Assembly: GCA_016647705.1 (NCBI GenBank)
Contig: CM028339.1
Coordinates: forward strand, 16,882,803 to 16,946,802
DNA: 64,000 bases
Reading direction: 5' to 3'
Origin: Eucommia ulmoides
Taxonomy: Eukaryota > Streptophyta > Magnoliopsida > Garryales > Eucommiaceae
Shown: piece by piece, positions 1 through 12,726 of the stretch
Layout: each line of letters begins with the position of its first letter
Numbering within the stretch: the stretch's first letter is position 1
Position numbers and translations under genes: made by a program
The notes under the pieces: generated by a model
Seen by the model: only the letters and a program-made list of their open reading frames with translations
Told to the model about the DNA's origin: nothing
Database searches by the model: none

Positions 1-555
1 GAAATATTTCTTGAGTTTTCTCGAAGTGATCAGTAGAGCGTAGGCCATCTTTTCAAACTTTGTATATCTAGTTTGGGCAACAGTAAGGACCCTACTAGAG
101 TAGTAGACCGGGCTCTGCACACTGGCCTCTTTGCTAACCAGCGCAACGCTTATCGCCGTGGTAGAGGCTGCCACGTACAAAAGTGGTTTCTCCCCCCTTC
201 TGTGATGTACTGAGCAGTGGTGTTAAGGAAATATACTTATTCAATTCTTGAAAGGTGCTGTCATACTCCTCAGTCCATTCAAATGCCTTATTCCTTTTGA
301 GGACTGTGAAAAAAAAGAGGCATTTCTTAGACAACTTGGAGATGAATCGGTTCAGGGTGGCCAATCGGCCTGTCAACGTCTAAACATTCTTCTTATTATA
401 TGGGGAGGCCATACTGAAGACTACGCTAATTTGGTAAGGGTTGGCATCAATGCCGCGTTGTGAGACTATAAACACCAAAAACTTGCCAGCTGATACCCCG
501 AAGATGCATTTGCTCGGATTTAGTTTCATATGGTGAGCTCGAAGTTTATCGAAGC
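1..555 (-). pseudogene. Element A: RT connection/RNase H fragment of pol
   Basis: The minus strand over 134-376 encodes about 80 residues of the region linking RT to RNase H. It opens with MTGRLATLNRFISKL, where gypsy pol proteins have a LTGRIAALNRFIS-like motif, and goes on to FEWTEEYDSTFQELNKYI and PLLS, the typical start of the RNase H module. The frame breaks just after the PLLS region, and the sequence to the left edge continues as diverged RNase H. The window cuts the gene before the catalytic end of RNase H and before integrase. Decayed retrotransposon coding sequence, not a host gene. Confidence 0.8.
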
Positions 556-1216
556 ACACCTAGAGATGACCGAGGTGGTCTTGGGCCCGAATGCTCTTTA
601 CGAGCATATCATCGATGTAAACCTCCATTATCTCCCTGATTTCTTCTTTAAACATCTTATTCACAAGCTTCTGATAGGTCGCTCCGATATGACGAAGTTC
701 GAAAGGCATGACCTTATAGCAGTAGGTGTCTCTGTCCATGATGAATAATGTCTTACTCTTGTTGGGGGAATACATGGGGATCTGGTTATAGCTGACATAA
801 GTGTCGAGAAAACTGAGCTACTCGTGCCTCACCGTAGCATCGATCACGATGTCGATCCTTGGAAGGGAGAAGAAGTCCTTCGGGCAGACCTTATTTAGAT
901 CCTTGAAATCCATGCAAAGTTGTCATTTGTTGTCGGCCTTAGGGACTAGGACAACGTTGGCTAACCAGTCTGGGAATTTGACATCTTCCATGACCTCTGA
1001 CCGAATGAGCTTATCCTTCTCTTCTTCAATTATTTTTTGCCGATCTGGATGATACTTCTTTCTCTTCTGGCGAATGAGTGAGTGGTGCACGTCGGCATAA
1101 AGCCGGTGAATTGCCAAACTGGGATCGATCCCACGAAGCTCATTATGGGGCCAGGCAAAAATGTCGTAATTCTTTCTCAATAGTTCGGTAAGATCGGCTC
1201 ACTGCTTAGGGCCGAA
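556..1216 (-). pseudogene. Element A: reverse transcriptase fragment of pol
   Basis: Two minus-strand stretches encode the RT. 1180-923 gives the N-terminal finger region (DIFAWPHNELRGIDPSLAIH, then HPDRQKIIEEEKDKLI and WLANVVLVPKADNK). 775-560 gives the palm with the catalytic YIDDM box and LVNKMF. Between them the frame can still be followed (DFKDLNKVCPKDFFSLPRID and FLDTY) but has at least two in-frame stops, one at the Trp that normally follows KADNK. The 5' part of the same frame resumes at about 2582, beyond the solo LTR, so the insertion split pol. Not functional. Confidence 0.85.
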
Positions 1217-2576
1217 TGATAGGTGTAATTTATCTATTTATTCTCAAGCAGGTTTTGGTAGTTTTCGAGTATTTTTATAGTGTTTTAATATATTTTAATA
1301 CATTTTTATTTATTTTGTTATAAATCAGGTATTTAGGGTGAAAATAACTAAAATAGTTTATAAACGAGCAAGTTGGTGGAAGAACGGTGGAGAAAAAGAG
1401 CAAAAAAGGTCATATCCAAAGCTTGCATCAACCGCTGCAGCGGTGAAAATATAGAGAGTTTCTAAAAGATCCACCACTGTAATGGTCAAAATGTAAAGAG
1501 CTCCATCGCTGTAGCGGTCATCCGCCAGAATCCTACCGACCTCTCCACCACTACAGCGGTCAGCGCCAGATCTTTTAGGATATTTTAGGATATTTTGAGA
1601 TATTTTGGATCCTATAAATATCATCTCTTCTCCCCCAAACACAAGGGTAGATGTTTTTCGGGAGTCTTGAGAGCTCCAAGTTCATTCAACCAAGAGAAGA
1701 TCATCAAGGTCAAGAGGATGAAGCATTCTCGGAGCGGTTTTAGCGTCGGATCTTCGGATAACGGCTAGTCTTCTTGTTTCTCTCCTTTATTTCTTAGTTT
1801 GGTTGAATGTTTTGAATATGTTTAGCTTGTTTCTAGTTGTATATATGGCTACGACCATGTGTGGCTAAACATATATTGTCTAGGACTTGATTGACTTCAT
1901 GTAAACGTTGTTTATATAAAATCGATGTTTTGTTAATGGTTATTTATGTTTATTCGATTGTGTTTGCCGTTATTCCACGTTTATATGCTTTTTATGATAT
2001 ACAGAGAATACGGGGTTTGACACTCGGGATAGGTAACCTCGGATTTGGACTAGGGTTTAAACACAACGCGACGATCTAATAACCCAGGAGAGAGTTAGAA
2101 AGTATGCAATCTATGACGTTGGGGCAAGACTCATGTGACCAAGTGTCTTACAGATGCTCGAGGGGGACTTCAGCATTGACACAAAATCACATATTCATTT
2201 TCACTTTATACTCGGGAGAGGTAGTGAATGAGATTTCGATACCGAGATTGTCGGATAGGATGAATGTCATTAATATAAACTAAATTGAAACAAACACGTT
2301 TAATTGAACGAAGTTAATCCCTAGGAAATAATTTCTCATAAACGTCATATTAGTGTTATAGTATCTTAGTATAATTAGTTAATTAGATTAGTATAATATT
2401 TATTAACAAAAATATAAATTTGTCACTAGATAAAATTAGGTTATGACAATCGCGGTACTTAACGACAATTCTAATCTAATCCATGTGGATACGGCAACCC
2501 TTACTCTTTCCAATCTATACTAAAACTTGACCTGTATACTTGCAGTGAAAGTAACGACATATTTTACATGCTACCA
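1217..2576 (+). mobile_element. Solo LTR inserted in pol of element A
   Basis: The 1360-bp block starts TGATAGG and ends GCTACCA, giving the TG...CA termini and a short inverted repeat expected of an LTR. It is flanked by CCGAA on the left and CCGAG on the right, a 5-bp target duplication with one mismatch. Element A coding sequence stops at its left edge and resumes at its right edge. On the plus strand there is a TATA box at 1613-1620, preceded by ATATTTTAGG-type short repeats and by four diverged copies of a CGCTGYAGCGGT motif between about 1430 and 1555. The end (ACTTGCAGTGAAAGTAAC) resembles plant gypsy LTR ends. No internal region is present, so it is probably the product of LTR-LTR recombination. 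It has no gene. Confidence 0.75.
1430..1570 (+). repeat. Palindromic CGCTGYAGCGGT repeats upstream of the solo-LTR TATA box
   Basis: Four imperfect copies of a dyad motif (CCGCTGCAGCGGT, CCACTGTAATGGT, TCGCTGTAGCGGT, CCACTACAGCGGT) are spaced roughly 35-60 bases apart, 60-190 bases upstream of the TATAAATA at 1613. They could be promoter elements of the LTR. The function is inference; the repetition is visible. Confidence 0.6.
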
Positions 2577-2581
2577 CCGAG

Positions 2582-3408
2582 CCGGGCTCCTATCCTTACC
2601 GTCTTATCCGCGATGGCGGGGTGAATGGAGACTTAGAGAAACTCTTCATGAGGTTGGGGAACGAGCTCTTCATCTCGAGGATCATCAATCGGGATAAGCT
2701 CGCTTCCACCGGTTAGGGCCACGAGCTTGGGAGGAGATCGACAAGGGTCCCCGAGCTCAGGCTCTACCTGTAATTGCTATTCCATCTCCATGGCCCTACT
2801 CGTACAAGTCCAGGTAGCCTTTTGGTCCCTTGGACCTCGCCTACCCCAGAACTGGTGGAGAACTTCATCTTCTGGTGATATGGTGAATAAACGGCCTTCA
2901 GGGTGGCTATGGTGAGCCATCCTATAGTCGCATTGTATGGCGACGGTCTATCCACGATTAGAAATTTAAACTAAATGCTTGTCGTTTTGGGCCTGGACTC
3001 AACTGTGATGGGCAGTGAGACCCATCTGACAGAGTTAATGACGTTACCTCTGAAACCGACGAGAGGAGACTTTACGGGCTGAACAACATTGGCGTTTACG
3101 CCTATTTTGTCAAAAGCCCATTTAAAGATTATATCGGTCGAGCTTTCCTCATCGACCAAAATCCTCGCTATATTATAGTGATTAATCAGGGTGAAAATTA
3201 CCAAGGCATCATCGTGTATAACATGCACCCCTTTCAGGTCGGCTTCGCTAAAAAAGATGACATTATGCAAGGCAACATCTACCGCGTTGACCTTATATAG
3301 TTCCGGCTCGACCTTTCTCTTGCCCTTGCTTTCATATCTCTTTCGAGATAATGATGTTTCGCCACCAAGACCCAGTCCTCCATGGATGATGTTAATATTA
3401 TTGTCCAC
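2582..3408 (-). pseudogene. Element A: aspartic protease and PR-RT linker
   Basis: Minus-strand 3408-2971 encodes 145 residues of a retroviral-type aspartic protease. The conserved lead-in IFFSEADLKGVHVIHDDALV is followed by the active-site segment ILVDEESSTDIIF and the downstream PLVGFRGNVI. In this family the active site is normally VDNGSS; here the Asp is kept but the Gly is replaced (DEESS), which should inactivate the enzyme. A second stretch at 2955-2764 (PSPYNATIGW, then AVYSPYHQKMKF and GVGEVQGT) matches the region after the protease core. The linker towards RT continues to about 2582, where the solo LTR interrupts it. Confidence 0.82.
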
Positions 3409-3587
3409 CCTGAGGTTGGCATCGTGCCCAAGGTTGTCATTGTGGGGTGGAGGCCAGCTGTTATTTATTCTGCGTCGCTGACCACAGTCATCATTACGGC
3501 GGTCTTTTTCCCCGACTCAAGCCTCATTTGCTTGGCTAACATAATTCCTAAGGTATTCTCATCTGATAAGGGTCTTAATTTATTTCT

Positions 3588-5050
3588 TTAGTTGGATATG
3601 GTCTTTAGTGGCATAATCGCGGTCTCTGTGGAAGTCGCAGTATTTGTTGGCTGACTTACCCCAAGGGCTTCCCCCTCAGGGAGAGCAGGTGAGAAGATTA
3701 TCTTCCTGGCGTTCTTGGAAAAAATAGTGGTGACGGAGGCTGTAAGCGGGGTAAAACCGAGCTGGCGGGGCCCTGGGAGTGGCCTTATGTCCTCGGGTAG
3801 AAGCCCCAATCGGCCTTCAGCCTAAAGCCTCATTGAAGCCTGAGCTCGGCTCGACTCTTCATCAGGTCAGCCTTCTTCTTTTGGAGTCCTTTCCTCTCCC
3901 TTTTCACTTTGTTGAGGAGGTCCTCCTTGTAGTAACTGGTGCCAAGATTCAAGTTTTCTCGGAGACATGAGGCTGGTTGTGAACTTAAATCGTAGGAGAG
4001 TCTCCGGTGCTTTAATCTGTCAATAAAGGCATTGAGGGCCACGGCGTCGGATTGGCTACTCAAGATTGGCTGAACCTTTCTAAGAATTGCTGCTCAAAGT
4101 GGAGGAAGGTGGAGATTGAAGCCAGATCTAGGTCGTTAAACCATGTTCGAACAGAACCAGTTAGGTCGAGTGAGAAAAACTTGAATCTCACCATGTTAGA
4201 GGTGGCGTGCATATCCATGTGAGACATAAAAATAGAAATATGATCTATGGGGTTGGTTGTCCCGTCATACTGGGCTACTGGGGGGTTGGGAAATCGATAC
4301 GGGATTGGCTCGTCCGTGATTTCAGCAATAAAAAGAGACTTTACCCCATTATGCAGCTCAACTAGACCTTCGGTATTCCGTATCCAGTTAAGAGCAGCTT
4401 CCATCTTGGCCATGCATTGCTCCATAGACGTTTCCCTTATTGCAAGGATGGTGGCTTTACTGGTTGCGGCCCGGGCTTCACGCGTCCGAGCTGGTGGCAG
4501 AGAATAGGAGTCTACTTCATGAATTTGGCGAGATTGGTGCTCAGATCTGTCTTGGCGACTGTATTCCCGGGCTGGCGATGACCCTGGCCTGTCTTTAGGT
4601 CATCGCTGGCACGTTGATTAAGACATGAATCTCGATGCAACAAGGGGTTGAGATCCCTTTCCCTGGCTGCTCGATTACCGGGCTAAGGTTAGGCCCGTGC
4701 CATATGTCTGAGTGAGGTGACCACTCGATCATTGAACCCCTGTGGACGGTCTCCCTCTCCTGCAATATGAAGATCCAATCCTCCTTGATCTGGGGCTAGA
4801 GGTAGGCGGGAGAGGAGAATGTTGAAGTAATTTGGAACTTACCAAGCTGGCGTTCTACATTGTCAAGCCTAGCGGCATCAATGTTCCCGGAAGCTTGGCT
4901 TGGGCAGACGCCTAAGGCTGGGACCGGGAGATAGAATTATCCCTCAATATTGATATTTTTCTCCTCGACTGGATGGCGGGCAGTGGCCCTAGTTTCCGGT
5001 TTAGGAGCCTGAGACATGTCTTCAATAGGGTTGCTATTCACCGCGGCGTT
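3588..5050 (-). pseudogene. Element A: gag polyprotein remnant
   Basis: The clearest part is 4425-4060 on the minus strand, a Retrotrans_gag domain: YDGTTNPIDHISIFMSHMDM, then FFSLDLTGSVRTWFNDLD and FEQQFLERFSQS. It continues in another frame at 4063-3830 (AFIDRLKHRRLSYDLSSQ), and the C-terminal zinc-knuckle-like segment is visible near 3660-3595 (KYCDFHRDRDYATKDHIQ), where some Cys/His ligands usually seen here are replaced. The N-terminal part, rich in polar residues, extends to the right of 4425 with broken frames. At least two frameshifts separate the parts. It is the capsid gene of a dead element. Confidence 0.8.
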
Positions 5051-5146
5051 CTGATACCTTGATCGCAAAGAGTGTCCTGACCTTGTGTTCATCAAACCTT
5101 AGCAAAACGAGTAGCTGATGACTTGGAGAAGGCTATTTGTAAGCTT

Positions 5147-5163
5147 CCCATAGACGATGCCAA
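5147..5163 (-). promoter_or_regulatory. Element A primer-binding site
   Basis: On the minus strand, directly after the LTR end, the sequence reads TTTGGCATCGTCTATGGG, a two-base variant of the TGGCGCCGTCTGTGGG-type site common in Tat elements. Together with the gag to its left it fixes the orientation and the inner LTR boundary at about 5166. Confidence 0.75.
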
Positions 5164-5165
5164 AC

Positions 5166-5463
5166 TGTTGGTATCAGGAATTGGACCGACTAGCAGTATG
5201 GTTTGTTCATTCCTCGCATGGAGAGTTGCCACCAATTTGGGAATGATCTTTGTCCTTGTTGGAGCCTTCGGTCCGAGCTGGTCAGGCGTTGTCCACCCTG
5301 GTATTTGAGTTACCATCCTGTGGTTCTTTGCCCTAGGCCATTGTCCGGGCTGAGCTCTAACCTATCACTTGCACACAGGACGGGCCAGGGTGTTCCCGGT
5401 ATGTCCTCTCCAACGTGAGAGTAAAAGCTCGAGGGGAAGAAAGTAGGTTATTCAGAGTAAAGC
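5166..5463 (-). mobile_element. Element A LTR, inner part (U5 side)
   Basis: This 298-bp piece lies between the PBS and the insertion point of element B; its last five bases, AAAGC, are one copy of B's target duplication. The rest of the same LTR resumes at 14688. The two parts together make an LTR of about 740 bp. Confidence 0.75.
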
Positions 5464-6193
5464 TGTCACGACCCGTCCCGAACACCCGTCATCCCGGGGC
5501 TGGCGTGACGACAACACGACATCACTTGAACATTCAATCAACTAATATATTATAATATGCATACAATAACTATACAAACATCGATACATGATATACACAA
5601 TTTCTCATATGGGGACACACCTGTCCCCAAATATAAGTATAATGGAATATAAATTACCCATGAACCTCTTACTGGTTCGCCTCTGACAGCTTACCTTAAA
5701 ACTCTCATATGACTTCAACGCATGACTCTACCTAGTGCCAGTAGGGGACCGACTTCTAATTGCTCCACCTGCGAGTATACTACCTTCTTAATAAAAATAT
5801 TTTTAAATAATAATACATTCTAAATAATACAATATTTAAATGGATCAAGCATAACGCGTGTCAACAAACACATTTTTAACAGTAGTATAAAAATCATATA
5901 CCACGAGAAAACTCCTTCTTCCTACCATTCAGAATCATCATCTATATATATATCAAATATATAAAATCCATTCAAACTATCAGTATAAGATAAGATGATA
6001 AAATACCAAAGACGATTAAATAAAACACCACATCACCATATACAATAAAACACCAAATACGATAAAACACCACCCCTCAAACACCACACCACATCACACT
6101 ATACCTCGGCTAGCCATGTGATCATTTTAACCTTCCAATTGGGAATTGAAACAGTACCGTACCTCGTAAGATATGCCTTCCTAGCGGGATATA

Positions 6194-6329
6194 ACAACGC
6201 TCCGTTGGACTATGCTAGACGGGTAAAACAATGCTTCGCTAAACTATGCCAGACGGGTGAAACAAATCTTCGCTAGACTATGCTAAACGGGTAAAACACC
6301 GCTCCGCTGGACTATGCCAAGCGGCTGAA
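6194..6329. repeat. 34-bp tandem repeat, four units, left LTR of B
   Basis: Four consecutive 34-bp units of the type ACAACGCTCCGCTGGACTAT followed by GCCAGACGGGTGAA. The same four-unit array is at 12727-12862 in the other LTR, so it was present when the element inserted. Confidence 0.85.
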
Positions 6330-6519
6330 TATCTACCACCAATCTCTACCTCACCTCAACAACAACAATTCATCTCTACCTCAACAACAACAACTCCACC
6401 CACCATCAACTGCCACCTCAACAACAAACAATAAAATCCACGATATCATAAATACCCAAAATAACACTTGATCCATGTAAGTTAGAAAATTCATCCAATT
6501 TTCAAGTAAACATATTTTT

Positions 6520-6524
<5 letters not shown>

Positions 6525-6582
<58 letters not shown>
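6525..6582. repeat. (AT)n microsatellite
   Basis: About 29 AT dinucleotides. The matching site in the other LTR (13067-13088) has about 11, so the tract changed length after insertion. Confidence 0.95.
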
Positions 6583-6586
<4 letters not shown>

Positions 6587-7349
6587 ATAAGTTTACAAGA
6601 AGACAGTACACTCACTTGGAAATCTGCTCCGAAGACTTTTACCGACTATCATCTCCTAGTACTCTGGTGCCTGCGACCCTAATAGTGACAGGGCCTAAAT
6701 TAATATTTTATGTAAAAAAATATCCAAACTATGCAATGCAGGCCCTAATTTCCGTAATTTTCTATTCTCCGCCTTTTATTGTGAAATATTATTATTCAAC
6801 GAGTATTGTTCCATTACAGTTTACTATATCGAATTTCTTCATGTGAACAGTCTCAAAATTTATTATTGCCATTTCGACATTTTTGATGCTAGTAATTTGT
6901 TTTATAATCAGTCACGGGATAATTAAATACATATATTAAGAGAGTTCAGAATTTTACCCTCCCCAGATTTTTCACCGGTCCACGAGATGAGTTTTAGTTT
7001 TTATTGAGGTGGTTTGTGTATTTTTTTCTTCTTCTCATTTTTCTTTTTCTTTCTTCCCCGCTGCTTCTGATTTGTGTTTCTTCTCCCTGTTTTGTTTTCC
7101 TGTTCGCGTCTGTTTCTGGTATAACCCAAACCGCCGCCCTCATTCCACTCCTTCCCACCTTCACTGGCCATCAAAACACATCGATCACCACCCAATACCG
7201 AACACCCAACATCACATAACACTCCCTTTACCGTCGGCGACGCTACTGGAAGAACGACACCTCTGGATTGCTCTTTTTCTCCTCCGATGACAACACACCT
7301 AGCAGTAACGATAGATCAAAACCCACACACGAAACACTCACCTCATGCA

Positions 7350-7790
7350 AACCACCCTCACTAATCACACACATACACACATACGGCAGCACCAAGAAAA
7401 ACAGAAAACACACATATACATACACAGCACCGTCGGCGCACACACACACACTCAGTCCATGATCACCTACATACACGCAGCACACACAACACACAGTAGG
7501 AGAGCACACCCACACAGATACCACCAACTCTTACTCTCTCTAACCTATGGCTGGCGACACTCCTCCAGAGTGAATGACCACACCGTCGAATGGACTGACA
7601 ACACACACACACATCATACACACAATGAAACACACACACATATATACACAGTAGCACACACCCACACCCATAGCATACATAATACACATAACCGAAACAC
7701 ACACCCCCACTCACTGACCAAACGGTGACGAACGACCAACCAACAAATTACACACACACGACAACGGCAAAAACCGATCACATACACACA
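7350..7790. repeat. CA-rich low-complexity tract in left LTR of B
   Basis: Dense CACACA runs mixed with short unique words. The right LTR carries the same tract at about 13845-14280. The Thr/His-rich or Val/Cys-rich frames across it are simple-sequence artefacts. Confidence 0.85.
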
Positions 7791-8026
7791 CCTTCTCACC
7801 TGACGAACGGTCGAACGACGGACAATCGAAACCCACACCGGCGGATCTCTCTCTCTCTCGTTTCTACTAATTAATCCAAACTCCAATTTTAAATGTTTTG
7901 AAAATTACAATCTGACCTACTAAAACTTTAATTTACACAATTAATATCGCAATCCACCCCGGTATTTTTGAAATATTATAAAATGTGACTAACAAAGATC
8001 GTATATAAAAAAATCGAGGTCTTACA

Positions 8027-8044
8027 ACTCTTCCCCCCTAAAAG
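8027..8044 (-). promoter_or_regulatory. Element B polypurine tract
   Basis: On the minus strand CTTTTAGGGGGGAAGAGT directly precedes the 3' LTR start TGTAAGACC. This is the plus-strand primer site and confirms the orientation. Confidence 0.85.
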
Positions 8045-11000
8045 AAATTTCGTCCCGAAATTTTCATGTAAACAAATGGAATTAAATTTTGTCAAAACGA
8101 TAGCATTCCAAGTCACACCACATGGTCACATTAGACACAAGGTCCCATAACCGAAAGTCACCCATAATTCATAACCGTCAATTCCCGTTCCAACAACCAA
8201 CAAACAAGGTGCACTTTGGTTAGTAACCCCTAACACAGGCAACCAACTGTCGCATGTTTCTAACACTTACGCTGCGCTACTCTGATAAAATCATAATCAA
8301 TAAAAATATAATACAATATATTCTTAAAATATCACGGTAGTCGCAGTAAATTGGGTCTATCTTATTTCCAACAAGTCTACGATCTCAGTAATTTTCTCAT
8401 AACCAACATTTATCCATTCAGTTCGCCACAATATCTCCATTTAATATTTAAACCAACAATACTCACAACCAATCTCATAAGTACAGATAGCCCAAAATCC
8501 TCAACCTCAATATCTACCTTAGAACTTCAATATTCTCATAAACGTTTTCTAATATTACCGTTAACTAATTAATTTTTTGTAATACACCAGAACCACATAA
8601 ATACATTTTGAATCACGTCCAAATCATATCAATGTCCCTCAAAACACATAGATATCACCAAACCACATTACTACGCCTCAAAATACATCAACCGGGTCAT
8701 CTATAAGAATTCCTTTCATGTCTCCACATTTAATCAAGTCCCTGACAAGGTCACGTGCTTCAATTCTGTTTCAATCTACCTAACATGCTTCAAACATATA
8801 TCCACGTATAAATATGAATCGAAGGACATAGATACGTCCCAATTACAAAAATTCAATACATCTCAAAAGTCATTAGTTACCGACTGTAAAATATTGTATC
8901 ACGAGTACATATCAACTCAAGAACATTTCAAATTATCCTTTTCTCATGAAATCTCACTGACCTCCACATGCCGACTCTGCCTAATTGTAGTAGAGAATCA
9001 ATATATCTGGTTGAGTTCTTTTTTATCAAAAATTTATTTCCCAATAAAAATGTAGCCATACCAGGCTATATCTAAATCTCGAAAGATATCTGTTCTCCTA
9101 TCTCAGTTTAGTTTATTTGACTGGAGTCCTGCATCCTTTTCATATAGCGCTTTATACGATGCCACCTTGATCGTCGAAAATGTATCTATTATTATAAACA
9201 TATTCCATTAGCATCGCGCCACCATCCTCCATATCAAAAAAAACTTCCATGACACAACCCCTCAACATATCCTCCAACACTTAAATCGTACTTCCCGATA
9301 GACCGTTAGTCTAAAAAATAAAAAGAGGTACCGAATTTCAACTAGTTAGGAAACTCTACCAGAATTTTTTTGAAATAAAACTCAAATCACTATCCGGCAC
9401 TATGGAAATTGGTAATATGGTTTCTTCTATAGAGAATTGCTATCCAGAATCAACTACCCAACTTTTCATATTTACAACAGGCCGCAAATATAATAATAGT
9501 GACAACACTGCACATATCGATTGTACGATGGTAATTATATAAAAGTCACCATTAACTTTTTGAATATGTCGGCAACAGTTAATTAATACTTTAATTTATC
9601 AAAATATGTTCAATTTCCATCTTTAATCCTGAGCAACCAATACTTATTGAACGTATAATTCAAAATCCAATTTTTACCTTTAAAATATAATTTATCATGC
9701 TACGCTCCCATTTCCATTCTGGAATAGATAAAGACTGCAATAATCCACCTGCATGTTGATGCTCGACCCTAACTTGCTAACAGACAAGACACCTGACAAC
9801 CAATTTTACAATTTTCCATTCCAATTCAAACTACCGATAATACTCACACAATCTCGATACAGTTTGATACTACCAGGGGGCATCGTGTATATTAAACTAT
9901 GCACTTCGAACTATACACTGCTTTTAAGGTATCACTTGCCAAACGGGTGTCACTAGGAACACACCATCTATTTTCAATCATCAGGACTTCATCATTATTT
10001 CTGACACGATAGTCAGCTCTGCGACCATTTTCCATTGCATCTCCAACCTTTCCTAACTAGACATCCGACTTTTGCACTTTCTACAACACGGTCGATTAAT
10101 ATCGAATAATGATGCTTACATTTATCAGTCCTCTCGAATCTAGCTTTCTTACGGGTCAATCAGGTCAACGGGACAGCTATAACAAAGAATCTCTATCCCA
10201 AGCGATGATAATCCCCTACTAATCCCCAAAAAAAGTTTCGAACTTCCGTTACACTTTTTGACCTTTCCTATTAAATCACAGCTTCAACTTTCTTTGGATT
10301 CAAGTGAATACTAGTTATCAAGATCACATGTCCCAAAATTACCACTCGATCCAACCAAAACTCATATTTATTGCATTTAGCATACAATTGTTTCTCTTAC
10401 AGCATCAGCAATACAATCTGGAGATGCTCCGCATACTTTTCTCTACTTTCGACCAGATCACCGTTTTTGCCACATCACAATCTCTGACCTCCAATTGATA
10501 ATATTCTACTCAAAAATCTAATTAAGGAAACACCCTAGTCTTCCGCAGTTGATTAAACGAACCATCAATTCTAAACAATGAGTTATCAATACGCATCCTC
10601 AACGTACCTCCATTTTTCTTTACAAATAACACTGGATCTTCATATAGAACACCAGGTCTACGTTAATCATGAGTTAATAGTCTAACTTATTATAACGACC
10701 CGATTTTCCAGGACTGCCACACGACTTCTCCTATAAGGACTTCCTAAACCGAAAACTAACTCACTCAAATTCCTAGTATTCAGTAAATTTTAATTAATGA
10801 TTTTATTTTTATTTTTTTTTTTTATTTTTTTTATTTTTTTTTTAAAAAAAATTGACAAAAATTTATTAAATACAACTAAGTGAAAATCAATCTTCTACTT
10901 CAACGGCGATCAACTTTAAAGTCCCAATTTCTCACATTTTATCAACCCGATTATATTTAACCAACTTAATGAACCAAACGTTTACCTTCTTAAAATTATG

Positions 11001-11992
11001 GAACTTATTATTTTTTTTCTTTACAACAACTACGGTTATTAATCATGTTTACTGACACTCCGACAATTTCTCTCGGAACTACATAGGAAAAAATCCTTAG
11101 CTACTACAATATCCACCGCCTTAACTTGTTCTGACTGGTGGCCAGCACCCGCGTACAGTATTCTGATATCCTTTCTTTCACACTTTTTTGACCTCCTGGA
11201 CCCACTATCAAACTAACTGGGGTACTAATTACGCCCCCCCAACAATACACACTTTGATTCATCTAAGATTTGACTCCACCGGCAACTCTATATTACTCAT
11301 ACAAACGGACTATATTTATGCATACTTACTACCATCCCAGACCCACAATTCTCGTCTACTTTCTACATATAATACTCTATTACGTTTGTTATCTCTACCA
11401 TCCCGTCAACCTAGGACGTACAACCAAATTACATCTTTTCGCCACAGTTTTCTAACATCCTTAGTTCCAACTAATACAACTCTCTTTTTAGTATCATCAT
11501 AAGATTCATTTCATATTGCCTAGAAGGCAATTTTTTTTTAATACTCATTTTGAATGTCATTTCATATTCCAACTTAAGGGTGCTCTGCTATAGTATTTAG
11601 TATTTTGCATAATGACTTATTAGGTGCTACCAATAGTTATCTCATCGTCGCGAAATACGCATTTAGTTGTTTCTTAACTAAAATCTCACATTTCCAATTA
11701 TTAATACTCCCACAATCACAATCCACCCATTACCATTACCAATAACACAACACCACCCGAATCCACCAACTGACCATATCACACTTTCATCACACCCACT
11801 AATTTCCAATAAGACATCCAACCATGCCCAAAGCCAACGCACTAACTAATGTAATGAAATAAGTATCACTCCCGTTCCGACTCACCTATTAACACCCTAT
11901 CTCATGTCCCATACTGACTAGATTACTGACACGTCTTCCTATCTCATGGTTCTCTATTGACACAACAACTAACAAGTTTACAGAACCTATAA
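8045..11992 (-). pseudogene. Element B internal region, decayed gag-pol
   Basis: About 3.9 kb between polypurine tract and PBS with no frame longer than about 100 codons. Relics recognisable by nucleotide pattern on the minus strand are an RT segment at 10140-10680 and, weaker, a segment near 9700-9800 like the region between RNase H and integrase of chromoviruses. The gag end (about 11000-11990) is unrecognisable. The length is short for a full gag-pol, so deletions are likely. The plus-strand open frames at 8351, 9753, 10304 and 11188 have no coding features and should not be annotated as genes. Confidence 0.6.
10140..10680 (-). pseudogene. Element B: reverse transcriptase relic
   Basis: Read on the minus strand, the stretch follows the usual chromovirus RT/RNase H nucleotide pattern: the segment around the conserved FLGHVVS and VDP region near 10300-10340, then the region encoding the start of RNase H near 10140-10260, and at the right the upstream RT portion near 10560-10660. 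Frames are broken repeatedly by small indels. The call rests on remembered family patterns and would need a protein search. Confidence 0.5.
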
Positions 11993-12009
11993 CCTAGGCT
12001 CTGACACCA
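11993..12009 (-). promoter_or_regulatory. Element B primer-binding site (tRNA-iMet)
   Basis: Minus strand TGGTGTCAGAGCCTAGG lies four bases inside the 5' LTR. It differs by one base from the TGGTATCAGAGC complementary to plant initiator tRNA-Met. Confidence 0.88.
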
Positions 12010-12726
12010 AAATTATCACGACCCGTCCTGGACACCCGTCATCCCGGGGCTGGCATGATGACAACAGAACATCACCTGAACATTTAATCAACTAATATAT
12101 TATAATATGCATATAATAACTATACAATCGTCTATACAATATATACATAATCTCTCATATGGGAACACACCCGTCCCCAAATATAAGTATAATGGAATAT
12201 AAATAATCCTTGAACCTCTCACTGGTTCACCTCTGACAGCTCATCTCAAAACTCCCATATGACTCCAACGCATGACTCTACCTAGTACCAGTAGGGGACC
12301 GATTTCTAATTGCTCCACCTGTGAGTGTACTGCCTTCTTAATAAAAATATTTTAAAATAATAATACATTCTAAATAATACAACATTTAAATGAATCAAGC
12401 ATAACGCGTGTAAACAAACACATTTTTAACAGTAGTATAAAAATCATATACCACGAGAAAACTCATTTTTCCTACCATTCAGAATCATCATCTATATATA
12501 TGTCAAATATATAAAATACATCCAAATCATCAGCATAAGATAATATGATAAAACACCAAAGACGATAAAATAAAATACCACATCACCATATATGATAAAA
12601 CATCATCCCTCAAACACCACACTACATCACACTACACCTCGGCTAGCCATGTGATCGTTTTAACCTTACGATCGAGAGTTTCGACGGTACCGTACCCCGC
12701 AGGATATGCCTTTCTAGCGGGATATA

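Larger units (their letters stand above)
5464..8026 (-). mobile_element. Element B 3' LTR (left copy)
   Basis: 2563 bp, matching 12014-14687 throughout. It contains four 34-bp tandem repeats (6194-6329), an (AT)n tract (6525-6582), a C/T-rich stretch and a long CA-rich tract. Compared with the right copy it lacks a 178-bp segment near its right end, and its AT tract is longer. Open frames in it (7001-7886 on both strands) are by-products of the CA-rich simple sequence and are not genes. Confidence 0.9.

Noticed and set aside
7001-7886. Several overlapping frames of 70-127 codons on both strands
   Set aside because: They follow CA/TG-rich simple sequence of an LTR, with Thr/His or Val/Cys periodicity; the other LTR gives different frames at the same place.
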